Shown piece after piece: positions 46,621-58,907 of a DNA stretch of 64,000 nucleotides. The position numbers were made by a program, and so were the translations under genes. Each line of letters begins with the position of its first letter. Position 1 is the first letter of the stretch. Below the pieces are notes generated by a model that saw only the letters and a list, made by a program, of their open reading frames with translations, was not told where the DNA came from and searched no databases. This stretch comes from Celoporthe dispersa (Eukaryota; Ascomycota; Sordariomycetes; Diaporthales; Cryphonectriaceae): contig WAID01000009.1 in assembly GCA_016584495.1 (NCBI GenBank), positions 1,488,001-1,552,000 of the forward strand, in the 5' to 3' direction.

Positions 46621-49600
46621 CTTGCAGGGGACCGTGAGGCGGTGGTCAAAACTTTTCGAGGATCAAGCTGTTGACGGGCAGTCTAGCGGGACGGAAACGG
46701 TGGTGGCAGCGCAGAGGGCCGCCCAGGTGCATCGCCGGACCAGACAGGTGCTCGTACTGTATGTGCAGCTGCAGCAGCCGCAGCAGCAGAGAGTGCTAGG
46801 TCGACGTCGAGAACCAGGAGGCGAGGCGGAGGAGGCGTGCGACGTGGTTGAGAATGCGGCGTGGCGGGAGGTGAGGTGGGCTACGGAAGAAGCTAGGACT
46901 CGGTCGCATGCGCTACGTGATACTGGATCTCTCGTCTCGATCGAGTGCGCCGGCGTCTCTGTGTGTTGGAAGCTGGGCTGAGACCCCGTTGTTGCAGATG
47001 TGCGTTCGTGTGGGGGGAGGTCAGTGGTCAGGTCGTCAAAGGATAGGAGGAGGAGGAGGTCTTGGGGCAAGAGATGGTAGACACAGTCTGTGTTCGTGAT
47101 CCACAAGAAGAAGAAGCGGTAGTGGTATGCGCTGGGGACCTTGGGAAGACCTGGGAAGGGGAAAATATGGGGAAGTTGAAAAGCGACGAGAAGCTGGGCC
47201 TGGTGGGAAAGGATGTTGCAGGGGGGCCGGACAGGGTAGGGGCAGGGGCCGAGGGCCCTAGGGAGGTGGGGAGAACAGAGAAGGGCAGGGGCGCTAAATA
47301 GGGACATGGATCGTCATCAAGTTTGTGCAGCAAGAGGTACTATGTACACACGACACTCTGACAAGCTGCTCATGCTGGGTGGTCCTCTTGCCGAGGCAGA
47401 GAGCCATCCAGGAGATCAGCACAGGGTATGGCATAAGCACTCGGGGATCCACCACAAGACAGCTTGCTTCACCGGAGCAAACGGCGGCAGGGAGAGAGAG
47501 AAAATGACTGATCTCGCCCGACGGTTCATGAAGGGTAACCAGCAGAAGCATGGAGCTGGAGCAGGGGTGGGAGGAACAACACCACGCTAGTCAGGGCCCA
47601 TAGCCTGGAACGACAGGGATGGGCCTGGTCGATATTGTTTCTGTGCTTCGAGTTTTCGTTCCGTCCCAATGGTTGCAGAACTCATGACCCGTGAAGCTCT
47701 GGTGCTGTCACCCACAACCTTTTAGCAGCGAATAAAAGAGGCCACATCTGGGTATGCTGAGAAGTCGTCATATTTAGTAGTACCTGGCATAGAAATGAAA
47801 GAAAAAAAAAATGCGACAGGTGACAGGTGCTAACCAGATAGATCAACATCCCGCTGAGTTGAGGGTAAAGTTGTTTGTTGTTTTTTTTAGTGTTTTTTTT
47901 TTTTATTGATCAAGGCTATCAGCAGCAACAGAAACAGACCGCCATTCCCGTCGCAACTAAGTGGGTGGTGGGTGAGATCATATGCAACGGCACGCTGCAG
48001 ATGATACCTAAATGCTCTTCAGGTGGGAAAAGCGGGGAGGCGAGAGGGTGGTCCTGGGTGGTAGTGGTACTATAGCAGTAGCAAATAAAACTATCCCCGA
48101 CCGGGATGCTCTGACAGTTCTTGACGACCACTCTGGTGGGGGGGGGGGGCGAGAGAAGAGCCATGAAGGAAATGAAAAGGGAGAAGGAAAAAGAAAAGAA
48201 AAAGAAAAAGAAAGAAGAAAAAAGAAAGGAAAAGAAGAAGAAAAAAAAGGGGGGTTGGGAGGGAGGGGGCCGTATCTCCTATACCGCATACCGTCATGAT
48301 TACCAGAGCCTACGGTAGAAGCATACTGCTCTCAAAATTTACCATGGTATTATCGTAGCAGCATGACGTGGTGTCGAATCAGACATGTTGACAAGCTAGG
48401 TAGCATACAAAGTTACTAGTCATATCTTAGTCTTACGTCTCTCTTCCTCTCTTACAGCCCCATCTAATTCTCTCCCTCTCTCGGGATTCAGAACCAGACT
48501 GCCGCCCTGACGGTCAGCCTATGCCGTTCTATCTGGGCCCCAAGTCATCCCCTCTGTCATGCATTTCGGCCCCGTGTCAGGTAGTAATCCCGCGCTGCAG
48601 GTTGCAGAGAGAAAGTCTCGGGCTTTTTGGTGGTTTACTATTTTTTTTTTTTTGGACTGGACTGGACTGGACTGGATGAAAGAGTTCTGGGAGCTTGCAT
48701 CGAGTTCTGATCGAGGTCACATGCAGGGCCCGGTGCGTTTTCAGCTGCTACCACTGTAGCTGCCTGACCTCCAAGTCTTCTCCTCCCCTCCCCTCCCCCC
48801 CACGCCCCCCCTGTCCACGTCTCTCAAGGGTGGGGAACTATGACCTGCGACCCTGAATCTCATCCGTGGGGAGCGCTTTCCCGGCAACGGCAGCCTCCGC
48901 TATGACCACTATCCCACTCACTAGAGAAGTACCTACTGTAGTTCCTGCCTTGACGCGATCTTTGACGTGCTCGGTCCAGACTCTACAGGAACAAGCTTAA
49001 AAAGGCCTCACAAACGTACCAACCCTCCTCCTCCTCGGTGCGCCCGTCTGGATTCATCACCGCTCTTCTCGAGAAGTACGCTGCAATGTTTTCAGGAGAC
49101 CCATCAGGCATCACCACTCGGATAACGCCGGCCCAACAACACTGGTCGTTTAATCTACGCGTGACGCCTTCAGTGCCTTGTCCCACCACATTCACATTGC
49201 AGAAGCAACATCCTGTCATCTCCACCTCCATCTGCCGGCTACGTGGAACGCGTCGGTGCTGGATGCTGGCTGTTGGCTGCTGCAAGCCTGCAACATCCTT
49301 GGCTGCTGATGTTCCATGGACCTGGTCGGCTCACCTCCAATACGTACCAATCTGCTGTACCTCATACAAGCTACTCACATACAGGGCAGAGGCCGCTGTC
49401 CAAAATGTGAGGCGGCACGAGACCGCACTGCAGCGGGCTCTCCTGCAATGCTACAATACCACCACACCATCTCTTTGGGCTCCATCTGGCATCCGCCATC
49501 CACCAGACACATCTCTCCCTGCGTGTCTACCCTCCACAAACGCCCAATACTTGCCACTCATTGGCGGCCGCGCCCTTCCCAGCCTCCCTCCCCAGGCCCT

Positions 49601-50909
49601 CCCAACTCCAACGCACCCCCATCCAACTGACTACCTTTGCGTTTGAAGGACACTTGAGCAAGGAACATGTCTTCCCTCTTGGGCCCATGTTGACCGAGTT
49701 TGAACCCGTCCGTCTCGTCTCCTTCGGGACGAGTCTTCACCACATTGGTCATCTCGTATATTTACTTGCACCCTCTCTGGGACAGATCTTCACCATCGAC
49801 ACGGCAGAGGCGTGTCAAGTGCCAAAAGGATGGATGCTGAGGTTTGCCGGAATGCTTTTTCTTTGTAATGATTATCCGTAATGCCTCATCTCGGGAGCAG
49901 CCATTAGGAGCCATGCCGGCACTGTCCGTCTGATCCGTCCTGTTACAAAAACTGCATGTCTTGTATGCATGTATACCCGGTTGGGACGCCACCTGCAGGA
50001 CGAAAAAGCAATTGCTGCTGAGGGTCTGTGCAATTTTCCAGCACTAAACACACCCCTTCATTTAGTCCTCGTACTAGCTTTTGTTTTTTCCCTCTTTTCT
50101 TTTCCGCGGGAAAGGAAATACGAGGGGAGAGGAGGGGGCGAGGGACAAACAAAGAGTAGCAAATGTAAAGTCCCGATCATAACTACGTCGCAGCGCATTT
50201 CAGGCTTCCTGCAGGCCACGTAGAGGGAGGAGGTTGGGCCGCAAGGCAGCTTAATCAAGAGAGGCGTTTGTTGCTGTTGCTGCTGCTACATTAGGAGGAC
50301 TGAGGCATCACCGCATGTGGCAAACGAAGCAAGACCGCCCGCCCGCCAGCAGCTGAATGCTAAGGATGCAGGGGCCGGGAAAACAGAAGAAAAAGTAATA
50401 ATTTATTTGTTCAGAGATAGATCATCTGCCCCCCTGGCCGCCCTCGGTGGACGCCTGATGCCGCCTACCATCTCCTACATACACTATTGTCCCGAGAGCG
50501 GCGAGGACCGGCCCTCTCCGTGCTATTCTTGGCCCTAACAAAGCAAAAGAGACAAGAGGCTGTCCCCCCGCCTTATGTGTCGCCCGCTTTGTCCCAGCTC
50601 GAAGGCTATACTCTCGGAAACCTGTCTTGGTCAACATCTGAAAGATATAGCACAAAGTCTTTGAACGGGTCTCGATCCGTAAAGCTCACAAGTTTGAGAA
50701 TTCTTCACACATACACAAACATCAGGGGCGGAGAGGAGATCATTATTCTTCTGTGCACCAGCCTGCCCCCTCTCTCCTGTGGGCTACGTCGAGCCGTTCT
50801 GAGCGGTTCCGCTCTCTCTCCTCCCTCGCACTGCAGCGTTTGCAGTCCACCAAGCAGCTCCACATTGCACCTACCCACCTCGGAGAAATACACGAGCATC
50901 CTCATCACT
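46621..50909. other. Long divergent intergenic region
   Basis: About 4.3 kb between the Rxt3 and Cys/Ser-rich genes. It contains a T run near 47879-47904, a purine tract at about 48165-48270 and AG-type microsatellites. A 202-codon plus-strand frame at 49038-49646 lacks an ATG at its head and any recognisable domain. I cannot support a gene here, though an unspliced non-coding or multi-exon gene could be missed. Confidence 0.35.
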
Positions 50910-51554
50910 ATGTGTAAGTCCACTCATCCATCTATCCATCCCTCCCTCTCCTCACCCCCGTGCCCACCTCATTCTCCTTCTACGACCCGTCGTCCTTCAG
51001 GTGGCTGACCCGAGACTCCCACCCCAGGCTGCGCTTTCGAAGAACACAACCGCTGCGACAGGTGCAGCAAGATCTGGAACCGCCAGTCCCACCACATCAT
51101 CTGTCCCAACCCTATGTGCCGCCGCGACTTCAACCTCTCGAGCATGCCGCCCCTGGTGAACACCGATACTTGTCTGACGTGTAAAACGGCGAAGAGACGG
51201 GAGCGAGAGGAGCGGCAGGAGCGGCGGGAGCGGCAGGAGCTGTTGACGACAACAACAACCGACGACAGTAGTAGCAGTAGCAACAGTGGTAGCAGCATCA
51301 GCAGCATCAGCAGCGTCAGCAACGTCAGCAACGTCAGCAGCAGCAGCATCAACAGCATCAACAGCATTGACAGCATCGACAGCATCGACAGTGATGACAG
51401 CATTATCAGCTTCGACAGCAGCAGCAGCAGCGGAAAGGGCCACCTCAGGCTGACGCCGCTGTTCTGGGACTCGGAGAGGAACGAGTTCAGTGATGTGTGG
51501 AGCTTCAGTGGCGATTTGTGGGAGGATGATGGCTGGAGCAGTGTGGGTTTTTGA
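50910..51554 (+). CDS. Cys-rich (zinc-ribbon-like) protein with long Ser-rich repeat
   Basis: I do not recognise the family. The first exon is just ATGT (50910-50913), followed by a 114-nt intron ending ACCCCAG, and exon 2 runs from 51028 to 51554, giving 176 aa. The N-terminal half has Cys pairs (CC near the start, C-x2-C in RCDRCSKIW, C-x4-C in ICPNPMC, and C-x2-C in TCLTCKT), which suggests one or two structural zinc sites. A basic, Arg/Glu-rich helix (RREREERQERRERQE) follows. A repeat of about 60 residues alternates Ser with Ile, Val, Asn and Asp, encoded by AGC-ATC and AGC-GTC type codons. The C-terminus is acidic and Trp-rich (FWDSERNEF, DVWSFSGDLWEDDGW). Fungal genes with such tiny first exons and zinc-type N-termini are common and mostly uncharacterised. 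Confidence 0.6.
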
Positions 51555-51615
51555 CTAGATCTCCCAGACTGTTTGACGTTCGGGTTCTCTTGATCCTCTT
51601 GGTCCTCTCGATCCT

Positions 51616-51850
51616 CTTCTTCTTCTCCTTCTTCTCCTTCTTCTCCTTCTTCTCCTTCTTCTCCTTCTTCTCCTTCTTCTCCTTCTTCTCCTTCTTCTCC
51701 TTCTTCTCCTTCTTCTCCTTCTTCTCCTTCTTCTCCTTCTTCTCCTTCTTCTCCTTCTTCTCCTTCTTCTCCTTCTTCTCCTTCTTCTCCTTCTTCTCCT
51801 TCTTCTCCTTCTTCTCCTTCTTCTCCTTCTTCTCCTTCTTCTCCTTCTCC
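51616..51850. repeat. 9-bp minisatellite, TTCTTCTCC unit, about 25 copies
   Basis: Almost perfect tandem array of the nonamer TTCTTCTCC, about 225 bases, starting roughly 60 bases after the stop of the Cys/Ser-rich gene and grading into a T/C-rich tail up to about 51930. One strand is pure pyrimidine and the other pure purine. The long Phe-Phe-Ser frame read through it is a by-product of the repeat, not a gene. Confidence 0.95.
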
Positions 51851-51929
51851 GTCTTCTTCTCCTTCCTTCTTTTCTTTTACTTTTTTATTTTCTTTTCTTT
51901 TTTCTTTTTTTCTTTTCTCTTTTCTTGTC

Positions 51930-54307
51930 TCGGCTCTTTCCTTTTGTCTTCCTCCACGGTCATCTTCAACGTTCTCTTGTCGTGGTAAATGCCTTAATGT
52001 AATTAATGAGACTTATGAATCGCTAGTTAGGCCGTCGTCAGGACAGCTAGCCATCTAAAAGCGTGATTTAAATCAGGTAGTTTGGTAATATCAACTAATT
52101 TTGCTTCATGGAGAAGATCAATAGGTCGCAGGACAAGACTATCCTCACTGCCGCACATAAGGCCGAGATGCCGAATCTATCGAGACTAGAGTTTAGTCGA
52201 ATGCAGCACCAGACTTGTAGTGTCATCAACTGCTCTGGTTAGATTTGGTGATGACGATCAGTTCGCAATGCTTACTGGCCTCTGGCAGGCGTTTCTATAT
52301 AAGGTTGCGCGCCGCCGAATACACTGTGGTTGTGCCCTCATATCATGACATCAGAAAACAGGGGTGAGAAAAAATGATGAAGGGATCAAAAATAAAACGA
52401 AATTTAAACTGAATTTAATACCCGACAACAAACCTCTGGATATTTGGTGCTCTCTCTTCAGGCTGAACTCGAAGAGGCTGGCACCCAGACCAGATGTATG
52501 ACTTGAAGAGATTGTTGATCAGAAGAAGCTCTGATGTACCCAAGAAAACAAAATTTTTAGGTAGATATCGTGACTAAGAAGTTAATGGTTACGTTTAGAC
52601 ATCTAAATGTGAGCGAAACACGGCTCCTGGCTTCTCAAACATCGCCCCTCCCCCATGCCTCCCCCCCCCCCCAAAAAAATCCAATACACATCTTACTGTT
52701 TGCTGAAGTACTCTTTACCATGGGTATATGCATCTTGAAACTGAACAGGATAGCTTCACTGACAAGTATATTTGGAGCGTCTTCGGCCTGAGAGCCGTTC
52801 ATCACAAGCCTCCAAAATAAAATCGAGAACTAAATTTATCTATGATAACAACTCATAGGTATGTCTAAACACATATACAGCTTGATTACTTGGTCTTTTG
52901 AGAGCTGCAACATAGAGTCGAGCCTAATGAGTGCTTGTTTTTCCATCTCTACAAGGGCTGCTTCATTTAGCATATGTTTAAGGTTCGATTTGTGGAGACT
53001 ACCAAAGCAATATTCAATCCATGTTATTTTCTCCTCATTCGTCTTTTGTTTAAATTTTCAGCACCTAACCAAGGATCCGGAAAAGCACTCAAGCTTGCGC
53101 TACCCACATCGCTTGCCTTGGATAATGTTCACTCCACAAGCGGATGGTCACTCCGTGTAGTTATGCCGGCAACACGATATGCGGATGGGCGGTCAACAGA
53201 GTAACTCGCCACCCCAGCGGGACAGGCAACGACGGTTGTCTGCATTTCAGGAAACCACTTGCCACGGCTAGAGAAAGAGTTTCAGGTCGGCGAACTGTCC
53301 GTTGGCAAAGCTATAAGCTGATATGAGCCGTATTCACCCGTCTGCAGCTGCGTCCCAACTTGGCTAAGTTTACCAATCCTTCCATCCAGCCTGCCTTGTG
53401 GGCTGGTCCCGGGGCTCTGGTTCAGCTGCGGGTTGGGGCTGATAGACCGGCGACCGCGGAGACAGGCATAAGTTTGGTGACGCTGGCGCGGAAGAGCGCA
53501 TCCAACAACAAAAGTACTAGGCTGGGTCTGCACACTTATTGGATATCTCATGAATCCAGGAGTGGATCGGTGTGGGAGCTAAGCGTAGCCTCATGAGGGA
53601 TATGGCAAATCAAGCATCTCCGATCTCATGTGGAGAAGATTATAGGCCTGGTTCTACTCTGGTTCAACTCTGTAAGGTGTTCGTTTACCCACAATGCGAT
53701 GAATACGTGCGAAGCCTTATTGGTTTTCATCTATGCATGTCAGATTTTGTTGACATTCCGTCAAGCTCGCCAACCAGTATAGGTAGCGTTTCCGCTCCCA
53801 AAGCCCTAGCTTCGAAAGGTTAAGCAAGGTTAATAGAGTTCCGGTGACCAGTCACAAAGTCTAGGCAGCCAACAGAACTTGCCATCTTGCATCATAAAAG
53901 ACTCTAGTTCTGGCCCACAGCATGCAGTGTCGTCAGGGCCCCTGGTGAGGCTCAAGGCAGCCTCTCTACGACATTTTCTTAGAGCCCGCTTAAGGAGGAA
54001 CACGATTTGCCTATTTCCGATGGGGGTAATTTACCGGAACCCTTAATTGACAGACAAGGTCTCTTCCCCAAACAAGTTCTACGAGAGCCTGCCCAACGTG
54101 CATGTTTCGCCGTGGAACATCACATGCACCAGTTGAGACATCGGTTCCTCCACCTTTCGTTTACAGCAGAGACACCGACCGTCGATTGAAGTCTTTCTTC
54201 TTTTTCTTCCTTTTCAGACTCCAACACAAGCACCGGCTCTCCTTCTCAACGTCTTGGTCAACGTGGCATGTCCCATGGTTTTTTGAAATCCTGTCAAGTA
54301 GGCAAGC
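51930..54307. other. AT-rich gene-poor region
   Basis: About 2.4 kb of AT-rich sequence between the minisatellite and the BCS1-like gene. A minus-strand stretch around 52860-53090 has protein-like composition for about 75 codons but is flanked by stops. I cannot assign it. Possibly a decayed repeat. Confidence 0.35.
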
Positions 54308-56321
54308 ATGGCTACTTTCAACGACATGTCGTCCTCCCTGCTGGCGGGTGCCGGGGCCACAGCACCGCTGCAGAAGATGGGAGAGTTTCTGGGGAACGTG
54401 CCTGGTCTCGGCTGGCTTCAAGGTTTCGTCTCCCAGTGGATCAAGCTAGACATCACCACGATCGCCGCCGCGCTCACCATCCTAGGCACACTCTCAGGCG
54501 TCTTGCAGTTCCTCCATGCTTTGGCTGTTAAGGTCTACTGGTACGTCACCCGGTTCTTCACAGCCTCGGTGTCGATCAACGCGAGGGACAAGCTCAACCG
54601 CGAAGTCCTCAATTGGGTGGGCTCCCAGGTGCTCACGCGCCGGGGCGTCCGGGTAGTTACAGCCAGTTCAGAAAGAGCCCAGAACGACGCCTTCTACTAC
54701 CGCCCTCGCTCACCGAAGGTTGAGCGCATCGACTACGAGGTCGAGAAGCGCAAGCCCATCCAGTACCTTCCCACCTTTGGCAGTATATGGTTCTGCCACA
54801 AGGGAAACTTGTTCATCGTTCGGCGCGTTTCAGGGTCGGCTTCGGGCACGTCATTTATGGACAATGTCCCGGATGAATTTGCTACTGCGCCAGATGGAAC
54901 TGAGCCGCTCGTGGTCATGTGTCTGGGCCGTTCTGTGGGGCCTATTAAACGGTTCCTCAGCACGTGTCAGAAGTTTGCGGAGGAGCAGCGTGATGCGTAT
55001 GTGACTATCCGCGTGTCCAAGTCGCGTTATGACGATGAGTCGTGGGAGACGACAATCCTGCGACCTATCCGGCCGATCGAGACGATCCATTTTGACGAGC
55101 AGACCAAGGCCGGCCTGGTTGCTGATATCAAGTCTTACCTGGACCCTGTCACGCGAAAATTTTACACAGATCGTGGGATCCCATATCGAAGAGGTAATTA
55201 CTTTGAATTTCCAACCTTTTTTTCTTCTCTTTTCTCTCTCTCTCAAAAACAACACCAAAGTCACTATCCTAAGATGTCTAACTATTATTATCACATTGTG
55301 TGCCCGTGTGCAGGCTATCTACTGCACGGTCCAGCCGGCACCGGAAAGACAAGCCTCTCGCTCGCCCTTGCTGGCCTCTTCGGTCTCGAGCTTTACCTCC
55401 TGCACCTCCCCAGCGTGAGGGGGAGATTACGAGCTCGAGAGGCTCTTCACCGCCCTGCCGCCACGGTGTTTCATCCTCCTCGAGGACATTGACGCAGTCG
55501 GCATCAAGAACCGCGGCAGCTTCAGGCGCACAGGCGACGCGGACGAAACCCTCGAGCAGGACGAGGACGACGACGAAGAGGACGACAGCTCACAGCTCGG
55601 CTTCCGCAGCTCCCTCACCCTGTCAGGCCTGCTCAACGTCCTCGACGGCGTGGCCTCACAGGAAGGCCGCATCGTGCTGATGACGTCCAATTTCGCAGAG
55701 CGCCTGGATCGCGCCCTTGTTCGTCCGGGCCGTATTGACAGGATGATTTTCCTCGGCAACATCTCGCAGAGGTCTGCGGAGATGATGTTCATGCGCATGT
55801 ATGAGGGAGATCCCTTGCTCGTTCCGCCTATGAACAGTGCGCAGGTAGCGAGGGCCGTGGCTGGACGAGAGGAGGAGGAGCTGCAGAAGCTGGCCCTGCA
55901 GTTCAGCGGATTTATCAGGCCTAATACGTTCACGCCTGCACAGCTGCAGGGGTACCTCCTCAACCACTGCGGCAACCCACGAGGTGCGGTGGAAGGACTG
56001 GAAGCTTGGATGGCTGAAGAGATGGCATGCATGGAGGACGCAAAGAAGCGGGAGCAGGAGGCTGCTCGGACCAGAAGAAAGAGAAAGGAGAAGCAGCTGA
56101 GACTGCTGGTCAGCCCGCAGCCTGGGACTTCAAGTGCTTGTCTGGCTAATGGTGGTGTTTCTGGTCTGCAGAATTCGATTCCCACACCGCCTGCTAGTGC
56201 TACCCTTGCGAGTCGTTGTAGCTGTGGAGGCTCTTACGACCAAGCCGTGGAGGCCAAGGAGGCAGAAGAGGGCCAGGAGAAGACCCCGATCACTATTGAT
56301 ACTCATGTAATGTCTATTTGA
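54308..56321 (+). CDS. BCS1-like AAA ATPase (one frame change)
   Basis: AAA protein of the BCS1 family, whose founding member translocates the folded Rieske protein across the mitochondrial inner membrane. Filamentous fungi carry many divergent paralogues of unknown role. A predicted hydrophobic segment near the N-terminus (TTIAAALTILGTLSGVLQFL) precedes the BCS1_N region. Exons are 54308-55193 and 55314-56321, with the intron just before Walker A (GYLLHGPAGTGKTS). Walker B is FILLEDIDAVG, and the second region of homology contains RPGRIDRMIF. An acidic insert (Asp/Glu run near 55560-55590) separates Walker B from sensor 1 (VLMTSNF). The frame changes at the five-G run 55419-55423, where one G too many fits. 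The C-terminus ends in a charged coiled coil and a Cys/Gly-rich tail. The insert and divergent tail suggest a paralogue rather than the Rieske chaperone. Confidence 0.86.
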
Positions 56322-57207
56322 TGTCAGCCATACACAGAGCTTTGCACTCGGTGTTGGTGACCATCAGGAACACCACAGTCACCCTTGGCGTCTTCCTCTC
56401 GCCGTAAGTCTAAGATGCGGATATTGTGAGTAGGAGGACACCAAGAAACTTCTCTGATAGAGTGTAAAAGTCAATTTCCGATACATTCTACAGTATTCAT
56501 CGAACCTTGAGGAGCGCATCAGCTGTGTCTGAGGTGGTGATGAGCTTAAGCGGCCTGACGTTTCAAGGTTGCATATTTTCGTTATAAAGTAGTAATAGTT
56601 ACAGCGTGCAGTTGTAGTGCAAAGAGAGTCTTGTCTCTCCACCAATAAGTTACGACACAGTCATTCCAGCCATCGAGAAACAGGCCGCACAATCTGGCAC
56701 TTGAACGGCGCCCAGGGCAGCTTTGACAGCTTTCCAGCCTCGGATAGTATAGTAATTATGCTCACACTCGCGGGAGCCTGTTCATGGCAGCATGCAATAG
56801 AATGTCTAACTTTCGTAGTATTACTCTACAGAAAGTATGTATTTGTTTATCTTGAGCTTGCGTCGCTGGACCCTGCTTTGCTTACTGTGTCTGTGGTACC
56901 ACCAGGCTCGTCACCGCGGGTGGGGGCCCTCCGGGGCTTTTGCTCCTGGCTCAATAGATGTCCACTTTCCGGATAATCGCTTTTCCAAAGTCCTGGACAT
57001 CAACAGCTACTCAGTCCACCGCTACTTGGTATATAATATATTTATCTAGTAGATAATCACATGAACCATTGGGGAAAGGTCTCAGTATAGACAAAATGTT
57101 TCGCTTGTTCTCTCTATATGAACTTTCTAATTATAGCGAATCTATTTTACCGGTGCCTCGAAGAGGATGCCGAAATCTGCTCGAGCCAAGAATCTTCCCA
57201 TCCACGA
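56322..57207. other. Intergenic, convergent 3' ends
   Basis: No gene seen; 3' untranslated sequence of the BCS1-like and MFS genes. Confidence 0.4.
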
Positions 57208-58907
57208 TCAGAGCAAGTACCTGAATCCCTTCCTCATCTTCAGCGCCTCATCCACCGTCGTGCCCTCCATCTCGGCGGTCTGGTTGGCAACATCCTCCGC
57301 ATCCCAGTCGGCCAGCTCACCAAGCTCTAGCTTCTTGTTCAGCCGGCTCAGGATCATCCTGAACACCAGGCAACCCATGATGGTTATGCCAAACATAGCC
57401 GTAACAATACCATACGATTTTCGATACCCGTTCGCGCTCAGATCCCACACATATGAGCCTGCAATATTGCCAAACTGGGAGAAGGCGTTGATGGCGGCGA
57501 GGGCGACGGCACGCTTGGCGGGAGGTCGAGGGAACGATGATGAGATCCACGAGTAGAAGACGATGAAGCTGTGAAGGGTAGGGTCAGAATCGCTCATGAT
57601 ATCAGCCAACTGAGGGAAAGATTTGTGAGCATACCCTGCGTAAGAGCTGGCCTGGAGGAACAAGGCCACGTAGCGGCCTGCAGTGTTGAGTGTCGACATG
57701 GAAATAATGAAGCCAATGATGCCGAATATGATGGGTCCGATGATGTGCCAAAACTTCTCGCCAGTCCTGTCCGAGTGCCACGCATTGATCAGGGACACAA
57801 TGCAGGCAAATACCCACGGCGGCGAGCTCAACAACAGGGTAGGGACATAGCCATAGCCAAGCGTGGCCGTGAGGGTAGGCTGTGACCACCTGATTAGCAA
57901 TCTAGGTACTCTCCTGACGCAAGGCGATTACAGCAAGGATAAGTGCTACTCACGAAGAAGGCATTGAAGGACAGCCCAATCACATACGCCATGAGCGTGA
58001 ACATCATCACCCACACACCGACATCCTTGAGGGCTAAGACCAGGCCGTCCGTCACACCCTGCTCCTTGGAGTCGGCATCCGCCTCACCCACATCCTCCAG
58101 CATGCGGAGCTGCGCGACCTGGCGCTCCTCCTCCGTGAAGCCGCGCGTGTTGTGCGGCAGGTCAGGGAGAATAAAGGCGGCGGAGATGGCGATCAGCATG
58201 GTGACCGAGCCCTCGATCCAGAACAGCCACCGCCACGCCGCATGGCCGAGCGTGCCCTGCATGTTGGACAGGACACCCGCGCCGACTAGGGCGGAGAAGG
58301 CGTTGGAAATGAGATTCCCGCAGAACAGAATCGCGTTCCTCGTCGTCAGCTCGCGCCGCGTGTACCACTTCGACAGGATGAGCAGGGCGCCGGGCAGAAA
58401 GGCGGCCTCGACAAAACCCAGGAAGAACCGCACCAGGACCATGCCCGCGAAGCTGTGCACGGCGCCCGTCACCGTCGACATCATGCCCCAGAGCAGCATA
58501 ACGATGCTGAGGTACAGCGAAGGGCGAGGGATCCGGTTGATGAACATGTTGGAGGGAACCTGCATGAGGATGTAGCCGACATACAGGATGCTCAGGCAGG
58601 TCTCGTACTGCGTGTTGCTGAGGTTCAGGTCCGTCTGGAGGCCCTTGAGGCGGGCAGAGGCGATGTTGTTCCTGTCGAGGTAGTTCATGATGTAGATGAG
58701 CACGAACAGCCCACAGCGGGCGTCGAGCTTGCGCTTGAGGCTCTTCTCGACGCGCACGCGGTGCTCGGGTGTCATGTGGGCCACGTTGAGGTTGGGATCC
58801 CCGGCGCTGTTGTTCAGAGGAGGGCTGGGGATGCGCTCGAGATTTGCGACATCTTGCTTGGGCGACTCAGGGCCGCCTGGGGCGATTTTGGAGATCTCGT
58901 CCGACAT
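57208..58907 (-). CDS. MFS transporter, anion:cation symporter (allantoate permease) family
   Basis: Three exons (57954-58907, 57635-57879, 57208-57568; introns of 74 and 66 nt) give 519 aa. The second intron is divisible by three and open, but splicing gives the family block YAGFIVFYSWISSSFPRPPAKRAVA. I chose the ATG at 58907 (MSDEISKIAPGG) over an upstream in-frame extension. There are about twelve membrane segments with soluble N- and C-tails. The signature FVLIYIMNYLDRNNIASARLKGLQ with LSILYVGYILMQVPSNM places it in the ACS family (yeast Dal5, Tna1, Seo1 relatives), which imports organic anions such as allantoate, nicotinate or other carboxylates with protons. The substrate is not predictable. 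Confidence 0.9.

Noticed and set aside
48165..48270. Lys/Glu-rich open frame in a purine tract
   Set aside because: Simple-sequence AG repeat; the translation is only K and E runs.
49038..49646. Open frame of about 200 codons on the plus strand
   Set aside because: It has no ATG at its head, no domain or hydrophobic pattern, and a composition (Thr, Pro, Cys, Arg) typical of translated CT-rich intergenic DNA.
51551..51988. Open frame of 145 codons made of Phe-Phe-Ser repeats
   Set aside because: It is the translation of the TTCTTCTCC minisatellite, starts inside the stop region of the preceding gene and has no other sequence character.
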